Positions 1-5,861 of a stretch of DNA of 64,000 nucleotides are shown piece by piece. Source of the DNA: Usitatibacter rugosus (GTDB lineage: Bacteria > Pseudomonadota > Gammaproteobacteria > Burkholderiales > Usitatibacteraceae); NCBI RefSeq assembly GCF_013003965.1, contig NZ_CP053069.1, forward strand, positions 3,565,419 through 3,629,418, given 5' to 3'. A program made the translations under genes and the position numbers. Below the pieces are notes generated by a model. That model was not told the origin of the DNA. It did no database searches and saw only the letters and a program-made list of their open reading frames with translations. Numbering within the stretch: the first letter of the stretch is position 1; every line of letters starts with the position of its first letter.

Positions 1-822
1 GGAGGTTTGCGTGCCCGTGCCGAGGATCCACTGGTCCTGGTTGCGCGGATTCTGGCCGAAAACGGCTCCGGTGACCGGCGTGCCGGCGCTGCCCGGCGTG
101 CCCGTCGTGATCACCTTCGTGGCGAACGTGAGCGGGTGCGCGTCGTTGTCGAGGTGGTTGGCGTTGATCCACCACGAGAACCCGCCCGCGCGGCTGCCGA
201 TCGAGGCGCTCGCCTGGTAGCCGTCGTAGTCGTCCTTCGTGCGGTAGAGGTCGAACTTCTGCCGGAAGCCGGAGACCTTGGCGTGCGCCTCGAACTGCGT
301 GGGCATGCGCGTCACGTAGTCGACGACGGCACCCACGGAGTTGCCGGAGTAGGCGGCGGAGAACGGTCCGTAGAGGACGTCGACACGCTCGATCTCCTCG
401 GGCGTCACGAGGCCCCAGCGCGGCGTGAAGCTCGCGCCGTTGCCGAGCAGGTTCGACAGCAGGATGCCGTCGGCGAACACGAGCGAGCGGGCGCTGTTGC
501 CGGTGCCCGACGCTCGCGTGGCGAGCACGGCGTGGTCGTAGTCGCCGATGTTGCGCTTGCGGACCAGCAGGCTCGGGAAGTACTTGAGCGCGTCCTCCGC
601 GTCGGACGCGTTGATCGACTCTTCCACCTGCTTGCCGGTGATGCCCTCGATGGTCGTGGGGATGTGCGACGGCAGCGACGTGGGTCGCCCGCCGGTCACC
701 GTGACGGTGCCGAGGCTCTTCACGGGGCCCGGGTCGTCGCCATGGTCGGCGAGTGCGGGCGAGGTCGCGCCCAGCATGACCGCGATCGAGACGGCATGCG
801 CCGCCTCTCGGTGCTTCTTCAT
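1..822 (-). CDS. TonB-dependent outer-membrane receptor, N-terminal part (runs off the left edge)
   Basis: Only the first 274 residues are in the window; the frame is open to base 1. The start at 822 gives MKKHREAAHAVSIAVMLGAT, a normal Sec signal peptide ending near ALADH. A TonB-box-like stretch follows (SLGTVTVTGG), then the plug domain over roughly residues 50-165, with VFADGILLSNLLGNG, EEIERVDVLYGPFSAAYSGN and GAVVDYVTR. The first barrel strands begin after that. The plug is typical of receptors for metal chelates or other small ligands; the ligand cannot be told from this part. The gene follows a DUF2946-type small secreted protein on the same strand after 63 bases, so the two are probably cotranscribed. 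Confidence 0.9.
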   Translation of the reverse strand, partial: MKKHREAAHAVSIAVMLGATSPALADHGDDPGPVKSLGTVTVTGGRPTSLPSHIPTTIEGITGKQVEESINASDAEDALKYFPSLLVRKRNIGDYDHAVLATRASGTGNSARSLVFADGILLSNLLGNGASFTPRWGLVTPEEIERVDVLYGPFSAAYSGNSVGAVVDYVTRMPTQFEAHAKVSGFRQKFDLYRTKDDYDGYQASASIGSRAGGFSWWINANHLDNDAHPLTFATKVITTGTPGSAGTPVTGAVFGQNPRNQDQWILGTGTQTS

Positions 823-885
823 CGTTCCTCCGGATGCAATGCACACGCGCGAGCCTGCGGCTCCTGCGCGCGACGGATTGACGGA

Positions 886-1248
886 TCAGGACGTGATGAA
901 GGGCGGCGGGGCGCGGGACTGCGGGAGGAGCGGCGCGTGTTGCACGGGGCGCGGAGCCTCGTACGCCGCGAGGATGACGAAGTGCGTGGCGAACTGCAGC
1001 GGCGGCACCTGGAGCGTTGGGGGTGCGCTCCCGTAGAAGGCCATGATGCACAGCGGGCAATGCGTCTTGCCCTCGCGCCCGGGCTGCATCGGCGCGCCCG
1101 GCGCGACCATCGTGCCCGCCTGGTGGCACAGCATGACCTCCTCGCCGGCCACCTTGGCATGCGCCGCGGTGACCAGCGACCACAACGACGTCCACGCCAC
1201 GATGAACGCGGTGGCGAGGGCGGCGATGCGGCGGGAACGGACGGTCAT
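886..1248 (-). CDS. DUF2946-type small secreted protein
   Basis: A 120-residue protein with an N-terminal signal or anchor segment (RRIAALATAFIVAWTSLWSL). A short mature part contains a His-Cys pair (MLCHQAG) and a C-x2-C motif (HCPLCIMAFYG), and a proline-rich end reads QSRAPPPFITS. This layout is that of the DUF2946 family, small exported proteins often found beside metal-related TonB receptors; their biochemical role is not established. The Cys/His motifs would suit metal binding (inference). It lies 63 bases before the partial TonB receptor and about 130 bases after the ZnuD-like receptor gene, all on the minus strand. A REP-like hairpin separates it from the latter. Confidence 0.8.
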   Translation of the reverse strand: MTVRSRRIAALATAFIVAWTSLWSLVTAAHAKVAGEEVMLCHQAGTMVAPGAPMQPGREGKTHCPLCIMAFYGSAPPTLQVPPLQFATHFVILAAYEAPRPVQHAPLLPQSRAPPPFITS

Positions 1249-1313
1249 GGCAACGATGATAACAACCGACGCCCACGAAACATTCCGAACCGGGCGTCGC
1301 CCCCGTTTCCACC

Positions 1314-1369
1314 GTCGTCCCCGCGAAGGCGGGGACCCAGGCTGGATTCCCGCCTTCGCGGGAATGACG
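1314..1369. repeat. REP-like double hairpin, copy 1
   Basis: Two GC-rich stems sit back to back: CCCCGCGAAGGCGGGG, then a short ACCCAGGCTGGA linker, then TTCCCGCCTTCGCGGGAA, bounded by GTCGTC and GACG. The same element recurs at 3788, 22220 and 23139. Here it lies between the ZnuD-like receptor gene and the DUF2946 gene, where it could stabilise mRNA ends or attenuate transcription. Confidence 0.85.
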
Positions 1370-1374
1370 AGTGT

Positions 1375-3396
1375 CTAGAAGGTGTACCGCAGACCTCCCT
1401 GGAACGAGCGCCCCATCGCCGGAGCCACGTCCTTCAAGTACGAGGTGTTGAACCGGATCTCTGCGTCCGAGAGGTTGGTGCCCTGCAGGAAGAGCGTGAG
1501 GTTGCGGCCCTTCTCCATCGGCACCTCGTAGGCGATCTCCGCATCGACACGCGTGTAGCCCGCGGTGGGCGTCTCGAGCTCGGCCGGGTGCTTGAGCGAC
1601 TGGGCGTGCACCACGGTCAGCGTGCCGTTCCAGCGGCCGAGGCGGCCCTCGAGGTCGAGGCCTACGCGCGAGGGCGAGAGCCGCGGTACCGAGCCCGCGC
1701 CGTCCAGCGTGCCGCGAACGCCGTCGGTGAAGAGCCGCACGCTCCACGCATGCGACTCGGGCCGGTAGCGGATCTCGGCCTCGTAGCCGCGGAAGAGCGC
1801 CTCCAGCTGCGTGAAGTTCTGCAGGAGGAATTCTCCGTCGGGTTGGAGCGTGCCCTGGTCGTCCACGCGGTCGGCGATGCCGTCGCCGTTCGTGTCCGCG
1901 GACTTCGCGTAGATGTAGTTCCTGATGCGGCTCGCGAACAACGTCACCTTCCACGTGAGCGGACCGCCCGACTGGTGCAGGGTCACGTCGAGCGTCTGCG
2001 CGGTTTCCTTGCCAAGGTTGGGGTTGCCCACTTCGAACGACGCGGTCGCCTCGTGGGCGCCGTTGATGTAGAGCTCCTCGATGCCCGGTGCCCGCTGCGA
2101 TCGCGTGGCGCTCACGTGGAGATCGAGGTCTGGCTTGAACTTCCACACGCCGCCCAGCGAGACTGACGTGGGGCTGAAGGATCGCGACGGCAGATCACCG
2201 TCGGGATCACGCTTCTCGTTCTCGACGCGCAGGCCGCCTTCGATGCCGAACGCATCCCAGTTGCGCCGCTCGACGATGAAGCCCGCGACCGAGCTGGATT
2301 TCGTGCGTGGTACGACTGCCTCCTCGCCGAGCGCGGAGAAGTCGCGGTCCTGCACGTGGACGCCGAGCGCGCCCTCGAAGCCGGACCACGGCTGGTGCAG
2401 CAGCTCCAGGCGCGACTCCCACGCCTTGTTCTTGAACGTCGTGGCCGTCTCGCCGTCCGCGGCGATCTCGCGGTGCTCGTAGTCGTTGAAGCCGGCGCGG
2501 ATCTTCGCCTTCACGAAGCCGGGGAACGGATTGTTGAGCTCGCCCGAGATGTCCTCGCGCTGCTGCTTGAGCGAGATCGACGCGCCCTCACCCGAGGGAA
2601 TGCCGTAGTCGCTCCGGAACGTGCTGGCCGATGCGCCGAGGAAGCCGCGATCGCCGACCCACGAGCCGCCGACGCTGCCGCCCGTCGAGTCGACCGCGCT
2701 GTCGGGAAGCGTTCCCACGGGGCTGTCGGGGTCGTTGCGGCGCGCGGCACCCGGGATGTCGTAGTCCTTCGTGCGGCGCTTGTAGGCGTCGGCATGGAGG
2801 ACGAACGAGTCGCTCGCGGGCGCGGAGATGTCGAAGCCGCCGTCTCGCAACCGGTTGGCGCTGCCGCCCTTCACCTCCACGGCTCCCGTGGGCGCATCCA
2901 GTTTCTCGCGGGGAATCGCGTCGGTGACGACGTTCACCACACCGCCGATCGCCCCTCCGCCGTAGAGGAGCGTCGCCGGTCCGCGCAGGATCTCGATCTG
3001 CTGCGCGCGAAGCGGCTCGACGGTGACGGCGTGGTCGGGGCTGATCGTGGAGACGTCGAGCGAGCCGACGCCGTTCTCCAGCACCTGCACTCGCGCGCCA
3101 TCGAAACCGCGGATGATCGGCCGGCCCGCACCGGCACCGAACGAGCTCGACTGCACGCCCGGCTCCTGCGCGAGCGTGTCGCCCAGCGAGGACGCGCGCT
3201 TGCGCCGCAGCTCCTCGCTGCTCATGACCTGCGAGGGTTGGGCCATCGTCTCCTCGCTCGAGCTGAGCGGCGAGGCGGTGACGGTGATGGTCTCCAGCTT
3301 CTTGACCGGAGGATTCGGCGCCGGCGCCTGCTGCGCGTGCGCGAATGATGCGGCGAACACGGACGCGATGGCGCCCGCGAGGGTGTATCTCTTCAT
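1375..3396 (-). CDS. ZnuD-like TonB-dependent receptor
   Basis: A complete 673-residue outer-membrane receptor. The signal peptide ends at SFAHA-QQ, followed by a TonB box (LETITVTAS). The plug, about residues 50-165, has GRPIIRGFDGARVQVLENG, SPDHAVTVEP and QIEILRGPATLLYGGGAIGG. A 22-strand type barrel ends in the expected terminal aromatic (GRSFQGGLRYTF). The pattern, including FRSDYGIPSG, FPGF...NDYEHRE, NYIYAKSADTNGDG and the final strand, follows neisserial ZnuD, a zinc receptor. The long His-rich extracellular loop of neisserial ZnuD is missing here, so zinc is plausible but not proven. It is preceded by a small secreted His-containing protein 69 bases upstream on the same strand. Confidence 0.9.
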   Translation of the reverse strand: MKRYTLAGAIASVFAASFAHAQQAPAPNPPVKKLETITVTASPLSSSEETMAQPSQVMSSEELRRKRASSLGDTLAQEPGVQSSSFGAGAGRPIIRGFDGARVQVLENGVGSLDVSTISPDHAVTVEPLRAQQIEILRGPATLLYGGGAIGGVVNVVTDAIPREKLDAPTGAVEVKGGSANRLRDGGFDISAPASDSFVLHADAYKRRTKDYDIPGAARRNDPDSPVGTLPDSAVDSTGGSVGGSWVGDRGFLGASASTFRSDYGIPSGEGASISLKQQREDISGELNNPFPGFVKAKIRAGFNDYEHREIAADGETATTFKNKAWESRLELLHQPWSGFEGALGVHVQDRDFSALGEEAVVPRTKSSSVAGFIVERRNWDAFGIEGGLRVENEKRDPDGDLPSRSFSPTSVSLGGVWKFKPDLDLHVSATRSQRAPGIEELYINGAHEATASFEVGNPNLGKETAQTLDVTLHQSGGPLTWKVTLFASRIRNYIYAKSADTNGDGIADRVDDQGTLQPDGEFLLQNFTQLEALFRGYEAEIRYRPESHAWSVRLFTDGVRGTLDGAGSVPRLSPSRVGLDLEGRLGRWNGTLTVVHAQSLKHPAELETPTAGYTRVDAEIAYEVPMEKGRNLTLFLQGTNLSDAEIRFNTSYLKDVAPAMGRSFQGGLRYTF

Positions 3397-3465
3397 GGGA
3401 ACTCCCGAATGCGAATGGACGAGCGCTCCGGGGTGCGGAGCGGCGTTCCGGCCAGGCCGGTGGTG

Positions 3466-3777
3466 CTAGGCGGGAGTGACTTGCGGTGGAGCTTGCGAGC
3501 GGTACGCGAGGCGCGTGCGCTGCGACACGCCCTCGAGGAAATACGCGGCGATGGCTTGCGACGACGCGTCGGCCTGCGGGATGACCGGCGGCGCGACATC
3601 GACCGCGCTGCCGAGCTGCGCGCACAGGTAGTGCGTGTCGCAACTCTTCTCGCTCGGCGTGCCGCCCTCGCGATGCTCCGCCGCGTGCTTCAGGTCGTGC
3701 AGCACCACCGCCTGCTGGCCGACAAGCAAGGCCAGGGCGAAGAAGGCAGCAAAACCGATTCGGCGGAGGAGGGTCAT
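3466..3777 (-). CDS. small secreted His-containing protein upstream of the ZnuD-like receptor
   Basis: A 103-residue protein beginning MTLLRRIGFAAFFALALLVG, a signal peptide. The mature part has a His cluster (LHDLKHAAEH), two Cys (SCDTHYLC) and the tail YRSQAPPQVTPA. An in-frame start further upstream at 3849 would add residues encoded by a REP repeat (VIPAKAGIQ) and is not credible. I do not recognise a named family. The size, signal peptide and S-Q-A-P-P tail parallel the DUF2946 protein at 886-1248, and both precede a TonB receptor gene. A metal-handling or receptor-assisting periplasmic role is inferred from context and the His/Cys residues. Confidence 0.7.
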   Translation of the reverse strand: MTLLRRIGFAAFFALALLVGQQAVVLHDLKHAAEHREGGTPSEKSCDTHYLCAQLGSAVDVAPPVIPQADASSQAIAAYFLEGVSQRTRLAYRSQAPPQVTPA

Positions 3778-3787
3778 TTCTCGGTGC

Positions 3788-3841
3788 GTCGTCCCCGCGA
3801 AGGCGGGGACCCACTGGATTCCCGCCTTCGCGGGAATGACG
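3788..3841. repeat. REP-like double hairpin, copy 2
   Basis: Same two-stem element as at 1314-1369 (CCCCGCGAAGGCGGGG then TTCCCGCCTTCGCGGGAA). It fills the gap between soxA and the small secreted protein gene, just after the soxA stop on the minus strand. It may mark the 3' end of the sox message. Confidence 0.85.
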
Positions 3842-3850
3842 AATTGCATT

Positions 3851-4573
3851 CTACCTTCTGACGCCGGGGACGGAGAGCGGCAGGCCCTTCGCGCGATTCG
3901 CGAGGAAGAGCTCGAGCGCGATGAGATCGTCGGAATCGAAGGCGGGTTGCTCGGCGCGAACGCCGTAGAAACAGGCGCGCAGGCGCCGCTGAAGCGACGC
4001 GAGCGACTGCCATTCGAGGCGATAAGCGGGCCAGCCGTCGGGTTGGCCCTGGCTCACGGTCTCGTTCAGGAGCGTCTTGCCCGCATGCGTGTCGTGGCAG
4101 TGCGTGCAGGCGAGGTTCATCTGGCCGATGCGCTGCTTGTGGAGCGCCGCGCCGCGGTCGAACGTGGGTTTCGCGGGACCTTCGACGCTCACTGCGATCG
4201 GCATGCCACGCGACTGGTACGCGACGTAGGCGGAGAGCCCGAGGCGTTCGGGCGATTCCGGCACAAGGGCCGCGCCCTTCTGGTTCACGCGCACGCAGGC
4301 ATCGATGCGGCCTTCGAGGTTCACGACGCGCCCCAGCGAAGCGTCGAACTTCGGATACGACGCGGCGACGCCCTTCATCGATTTCGCCGCATCCCCGTGG
4401 CACGACGCACACGAAGGACCGGACGCCGCGGCCTGGTTCCACAGGCGCTCGCCTTGCGCGACCCACAGCATTCCCGGGTTGGCGAACTCGTCGGCCTGCA
4501 GCTTCTTCACATCCGCGCTCTGGTACTCGACGCCGCCGACCAGCACCGCGGCGAGGAGCAGCTCGGCGATCAC
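3851..4573 (-). CDS. soxA: sulfur-oxidation diheme cytochrome c SoxA
   Basis: A 240-residue periplasmic c-type cytochrome that, with SoxX, links thiosulfate to the SoxY carrier cysteine in the Sox pathway. It starts with GTG at 4573, overlapping the soxZ stop by 4 bases, and has a short signal peptide (IAELLLAAVLVGG). Two heme sites are visible: CASCH (Cys55, Cys58, His59) and CTHCH (Cys156, Cys159, His160). Cys201 in RRLRACFYGVRAE matches the catalytic cysteine that ligates the active-site heme in SoxA. The C-terminal helix DLIALELFLANRAKG is typical. It is the last gene of soxX-Y-Z-A; soxB, usually next, is not here. Confidence 0.93.
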   Translation of the reverse strand: MIAELLLAAVLVGGVEYQSADVKKLQADEFANPGMLWVAQGERLWNQAAASGPSCASCHGDAAKSMKGVAASYPKFDASLGRVVNLEGRIDACVRVNQKGAALVPESPERLGLSAYVAYQSRGMPIAVSVEGPAKPTFDRGAALHKQRIGQMNLACTHCHDTHAGKTLLNETVSQGQPDGWPAYRLEWQSLASLQRRLRACFYGVRAEQPAFDSDDLIALELFLANRAKGLPLSVPGVRR

Positions 4574-4890
4574 GCCACGATCACCTTCGCCGTGGCGCGG
4601 CCCGTCTCGCCCTTGTCGTCGCTCCACTCCACGACGATCTCCCCGGCCTCGTTGGCCACCGCGTAGAACTGCAGGTACGGATTGGCGGACATGCCCGAGC
4701 CCATCTCGGCGCTGAACACCTCGCGCCCGGCGAGGCTCACCTTGAGCTTGTCCACGACGTTCATCGGGATGGCCTTGCCGTTCATGTCGCGGCGGAAGCC
4801 CGTCTCCATCGGATGCTGGACGAGCACGCGCACCTCGAAGGGTTCGCCCTTCTTCACCAGCGCCGGCACCTGGATGCGCCCGAGCATCAC
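4570..4890 (-). CDS. soxZ: sulfur-oxidation carrier subunit SoxZ
   Basis: A 106-residue Ig-like beta-sandwich protein without signal peptide, as is normal because it is exported bound to SoxY. Family features are seen in VLVQHPMETGFRRD near the N-terminus, the AGREVFSAEMGSGMSANPYL core and a final strand GRATAKVIVA. SoxZ pairs with SoxY to form the periplasmic carrier that holds sulfur intermediates during thiosulfate oxidation. It overlaps soxY upstream and soxA downstream by 4 bases each, so the three are translationally coupled. Confidence 0.94.
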   Translation of the reverse strand: MMLGRIQVPALVKKGEPFEVRVLVQHPMETGFRRDMNGKAIPMNVVDKLKVSLAGREVFSAEMGSGMSANPYLQFYAVANEAGEIVVEWSDDKGETGRATAKVIVA

Positions 4891-5369
4891 GTGTCCGCCA
4901 GCGCTTCGTCGAGGCAGGCCGCGGATGTGACGAGCACATCGGCCTGCGCCTGGCGGAAGCGCTTGTTGTTGAACACGGCCAGCACCGTGAGCTTCTGCGT
5001 GCCGGCCAGGCGCACGCGCGTGGAGATCTCCGCACGTCCGGCGAGCGGGCCGAGATGGAACGTGGCGACGTTGGGCCGCGGATTGCGCTCGGCAAAGAGG
5101 TGGATCGCGGTCACGTGGTCGGCTTCCGTCATCGGGCTAGCGACCTTGATGCGCAGCGGCACCGAGTTGCCGTTCTCCGCGATCTGCGGCAGCTCGATCT
5201 CGATGCCGCCCATCTCGACCGGCGCGCCGCCCGTGACCTGCGCCACCAGCGGCTGGATGTCCTGCACCGGCTGGAATTTCTGCGCACCGGACGTGTTCTG
5301 CGCGACCGCGGGCAGCGCGGCCGTGCCGATCACGGCGCCGGTGGAGACCAGGAAATCGCGTCGTTTCAT
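4887..5369 (-). CDS. soxY: sulfur-oxidation carrier protein SoxY with an unusual C-terminal arm
   Basis: A 160-residue protein with a Tat-type leader (MKRRDFLVSTGAVIGTAALP). The SoxY core includes LPQIAENGNSVPLRIKV, SPMTEADHV, IHLFAERNPRPNVATFHLGP and ISTRVRLA. SoxY normally ends in V-T-I-G-G-C-G-G, the swinging arm whose cysteine carries the sulfur substrate. Here the same position reads V-T-S-A-A-C152 and runs on as LDEALADT. The cysteine is kept, but the flanking glycines are gone and a tail of eight residues follows it. No other frame at this point encodes the glycine motif, so a simple frameshift does not explain it. The gene overlaps soxX and soxZ by 4 bases. Confidence 0.9.
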   Translation of the reverse strand: MKRRDFLVSTGAVIGTAALPAVAQNTSGAQKFQPVQDIQPLVAQVTGGAPVEMGGIEIELPQIAENGNSVPLRIKVASPMTEADHVTAIHLFAERNPRPNVATFHLGPLAGRAEISTRVRLAGTQKLTVLAVFNNKRFRQAQADVLVTSAACLDEALADT

Positions 5370-5842
5370 TTCAGGGTAGCGAGATAGGCAACCACGTCAT
5401 CCAGTTGGGACTCGCTCAGCAGCATTTTGTTCGCATACGCGGGCGCCACGCGGTGCAGCCCCTCGACCTTGCGGAACGCCGGCATCGCCGCATCGGGGTT
5501 CACCTGCGTGATGTCGGCCACCCGCACGCGGATCTCCGCAGGCGTCAGCCGCGCCCCCACGCCATGGAGCGGCGGCCCGAGGTTGCCCGCCTCCGGTGCG
5601 CCCGGCACCGCATGGCATCTCGTGCAATGCCCCTGCTCACGCTCGATGAACACCTTGCGGCCCCGCTCCGCGTCGACCGCCACCTCGGCGCCCGCGCATC
5701 CCCCAACCATTGCGGCAATGGCGAGAAACAACCCCGGAACCGCCGATCCCCGCCAATGAATCGCCGATAGCCGCCGATGAATGAATTGCCGGCTTTTATC
5801 GGCGGCCATCGGCGAAACATCGGCGGGGATCGGCGGTTCCAA
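5366..5842 (-). CDS. soxX: sulfur-oxidation monoheme cytochrome c SoxX
   Basis: A 158-residue protein with one heme c site (Cys73-T-R-Cys-His77), the SoxX pattern LGPPLHGVGARLTPAEIR, and MPAF with Met120 as likely distal ligand. I place the start at the TTG at 5842 because GGAGG lies 7 bases before it (5850-5854). No ATG closer to the mature protein has a comparable site. Residues 1-35 of this reading fall entirely inside a palindromic repeat (5736-5840). The leader then has a basic stretch (HRRLSAIHWRG), a hydrophobic run and a lipobox-like VGGC (Cys49), so membrane anchoring is possible. SoxX partners SoxA. It begins 20 bases after the iorB-like gene. Confidence 0.85.
   Translation of the reverse strand: MEPPIPADVSPMAADKSRQFIHRRLSAIHWRGSAVPGLFLAIAAMVGGCAGAEVAVDAERGRKVFIEREQGHCTRCHAVPGAPEAGNLGPPLHGVGARLTPAEIRVRVADITQVNPDAAMPAFRKVEGLHRVAPAYANKMLLSESQLDDVVAYLATLK
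5736..5840. repeat. 105-bp imperfect palindrome overlapping the start of soxX
   Basis: The left arm GGAACCGCCGATCCCCGCC is mirrored by GGCGGGGATCGGCGGTTCC on the right. Inner arms (CGCCGATAGCCGCCGAT and ATCGGCGGCCATCGGCG) continue the pairing almost to the middle, so about 45 bases per side can pair with a few mismatches. The whole element lies in the 5' part of the soxX reading frame. Its ATCGGCGG building block resembles short palindromes scattered in other genomes, but no second copy is seen in this window. Confidence 0.85.
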
Positions 5843-5861
5843 AGCCTTTCCTCCGCATCAC

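Noticed and set aside
7-2166. 719-residue plus-strand reading frame at the left edge
   Set aside because: It is Arg/Val-rich low-complexity sequence antisense to a clear TonB receptor start, a DUF2946 gene and the ZnuD-like receptor, as expected from codon bias in high-GC DNA.
3777-3849. N-terminal extension of the small secreted protein beginning MQFVIPAKAGIQ
   Set aside because: The extension is translated REP-like repeat; the real signal peptide starts at the ATG at 3777.
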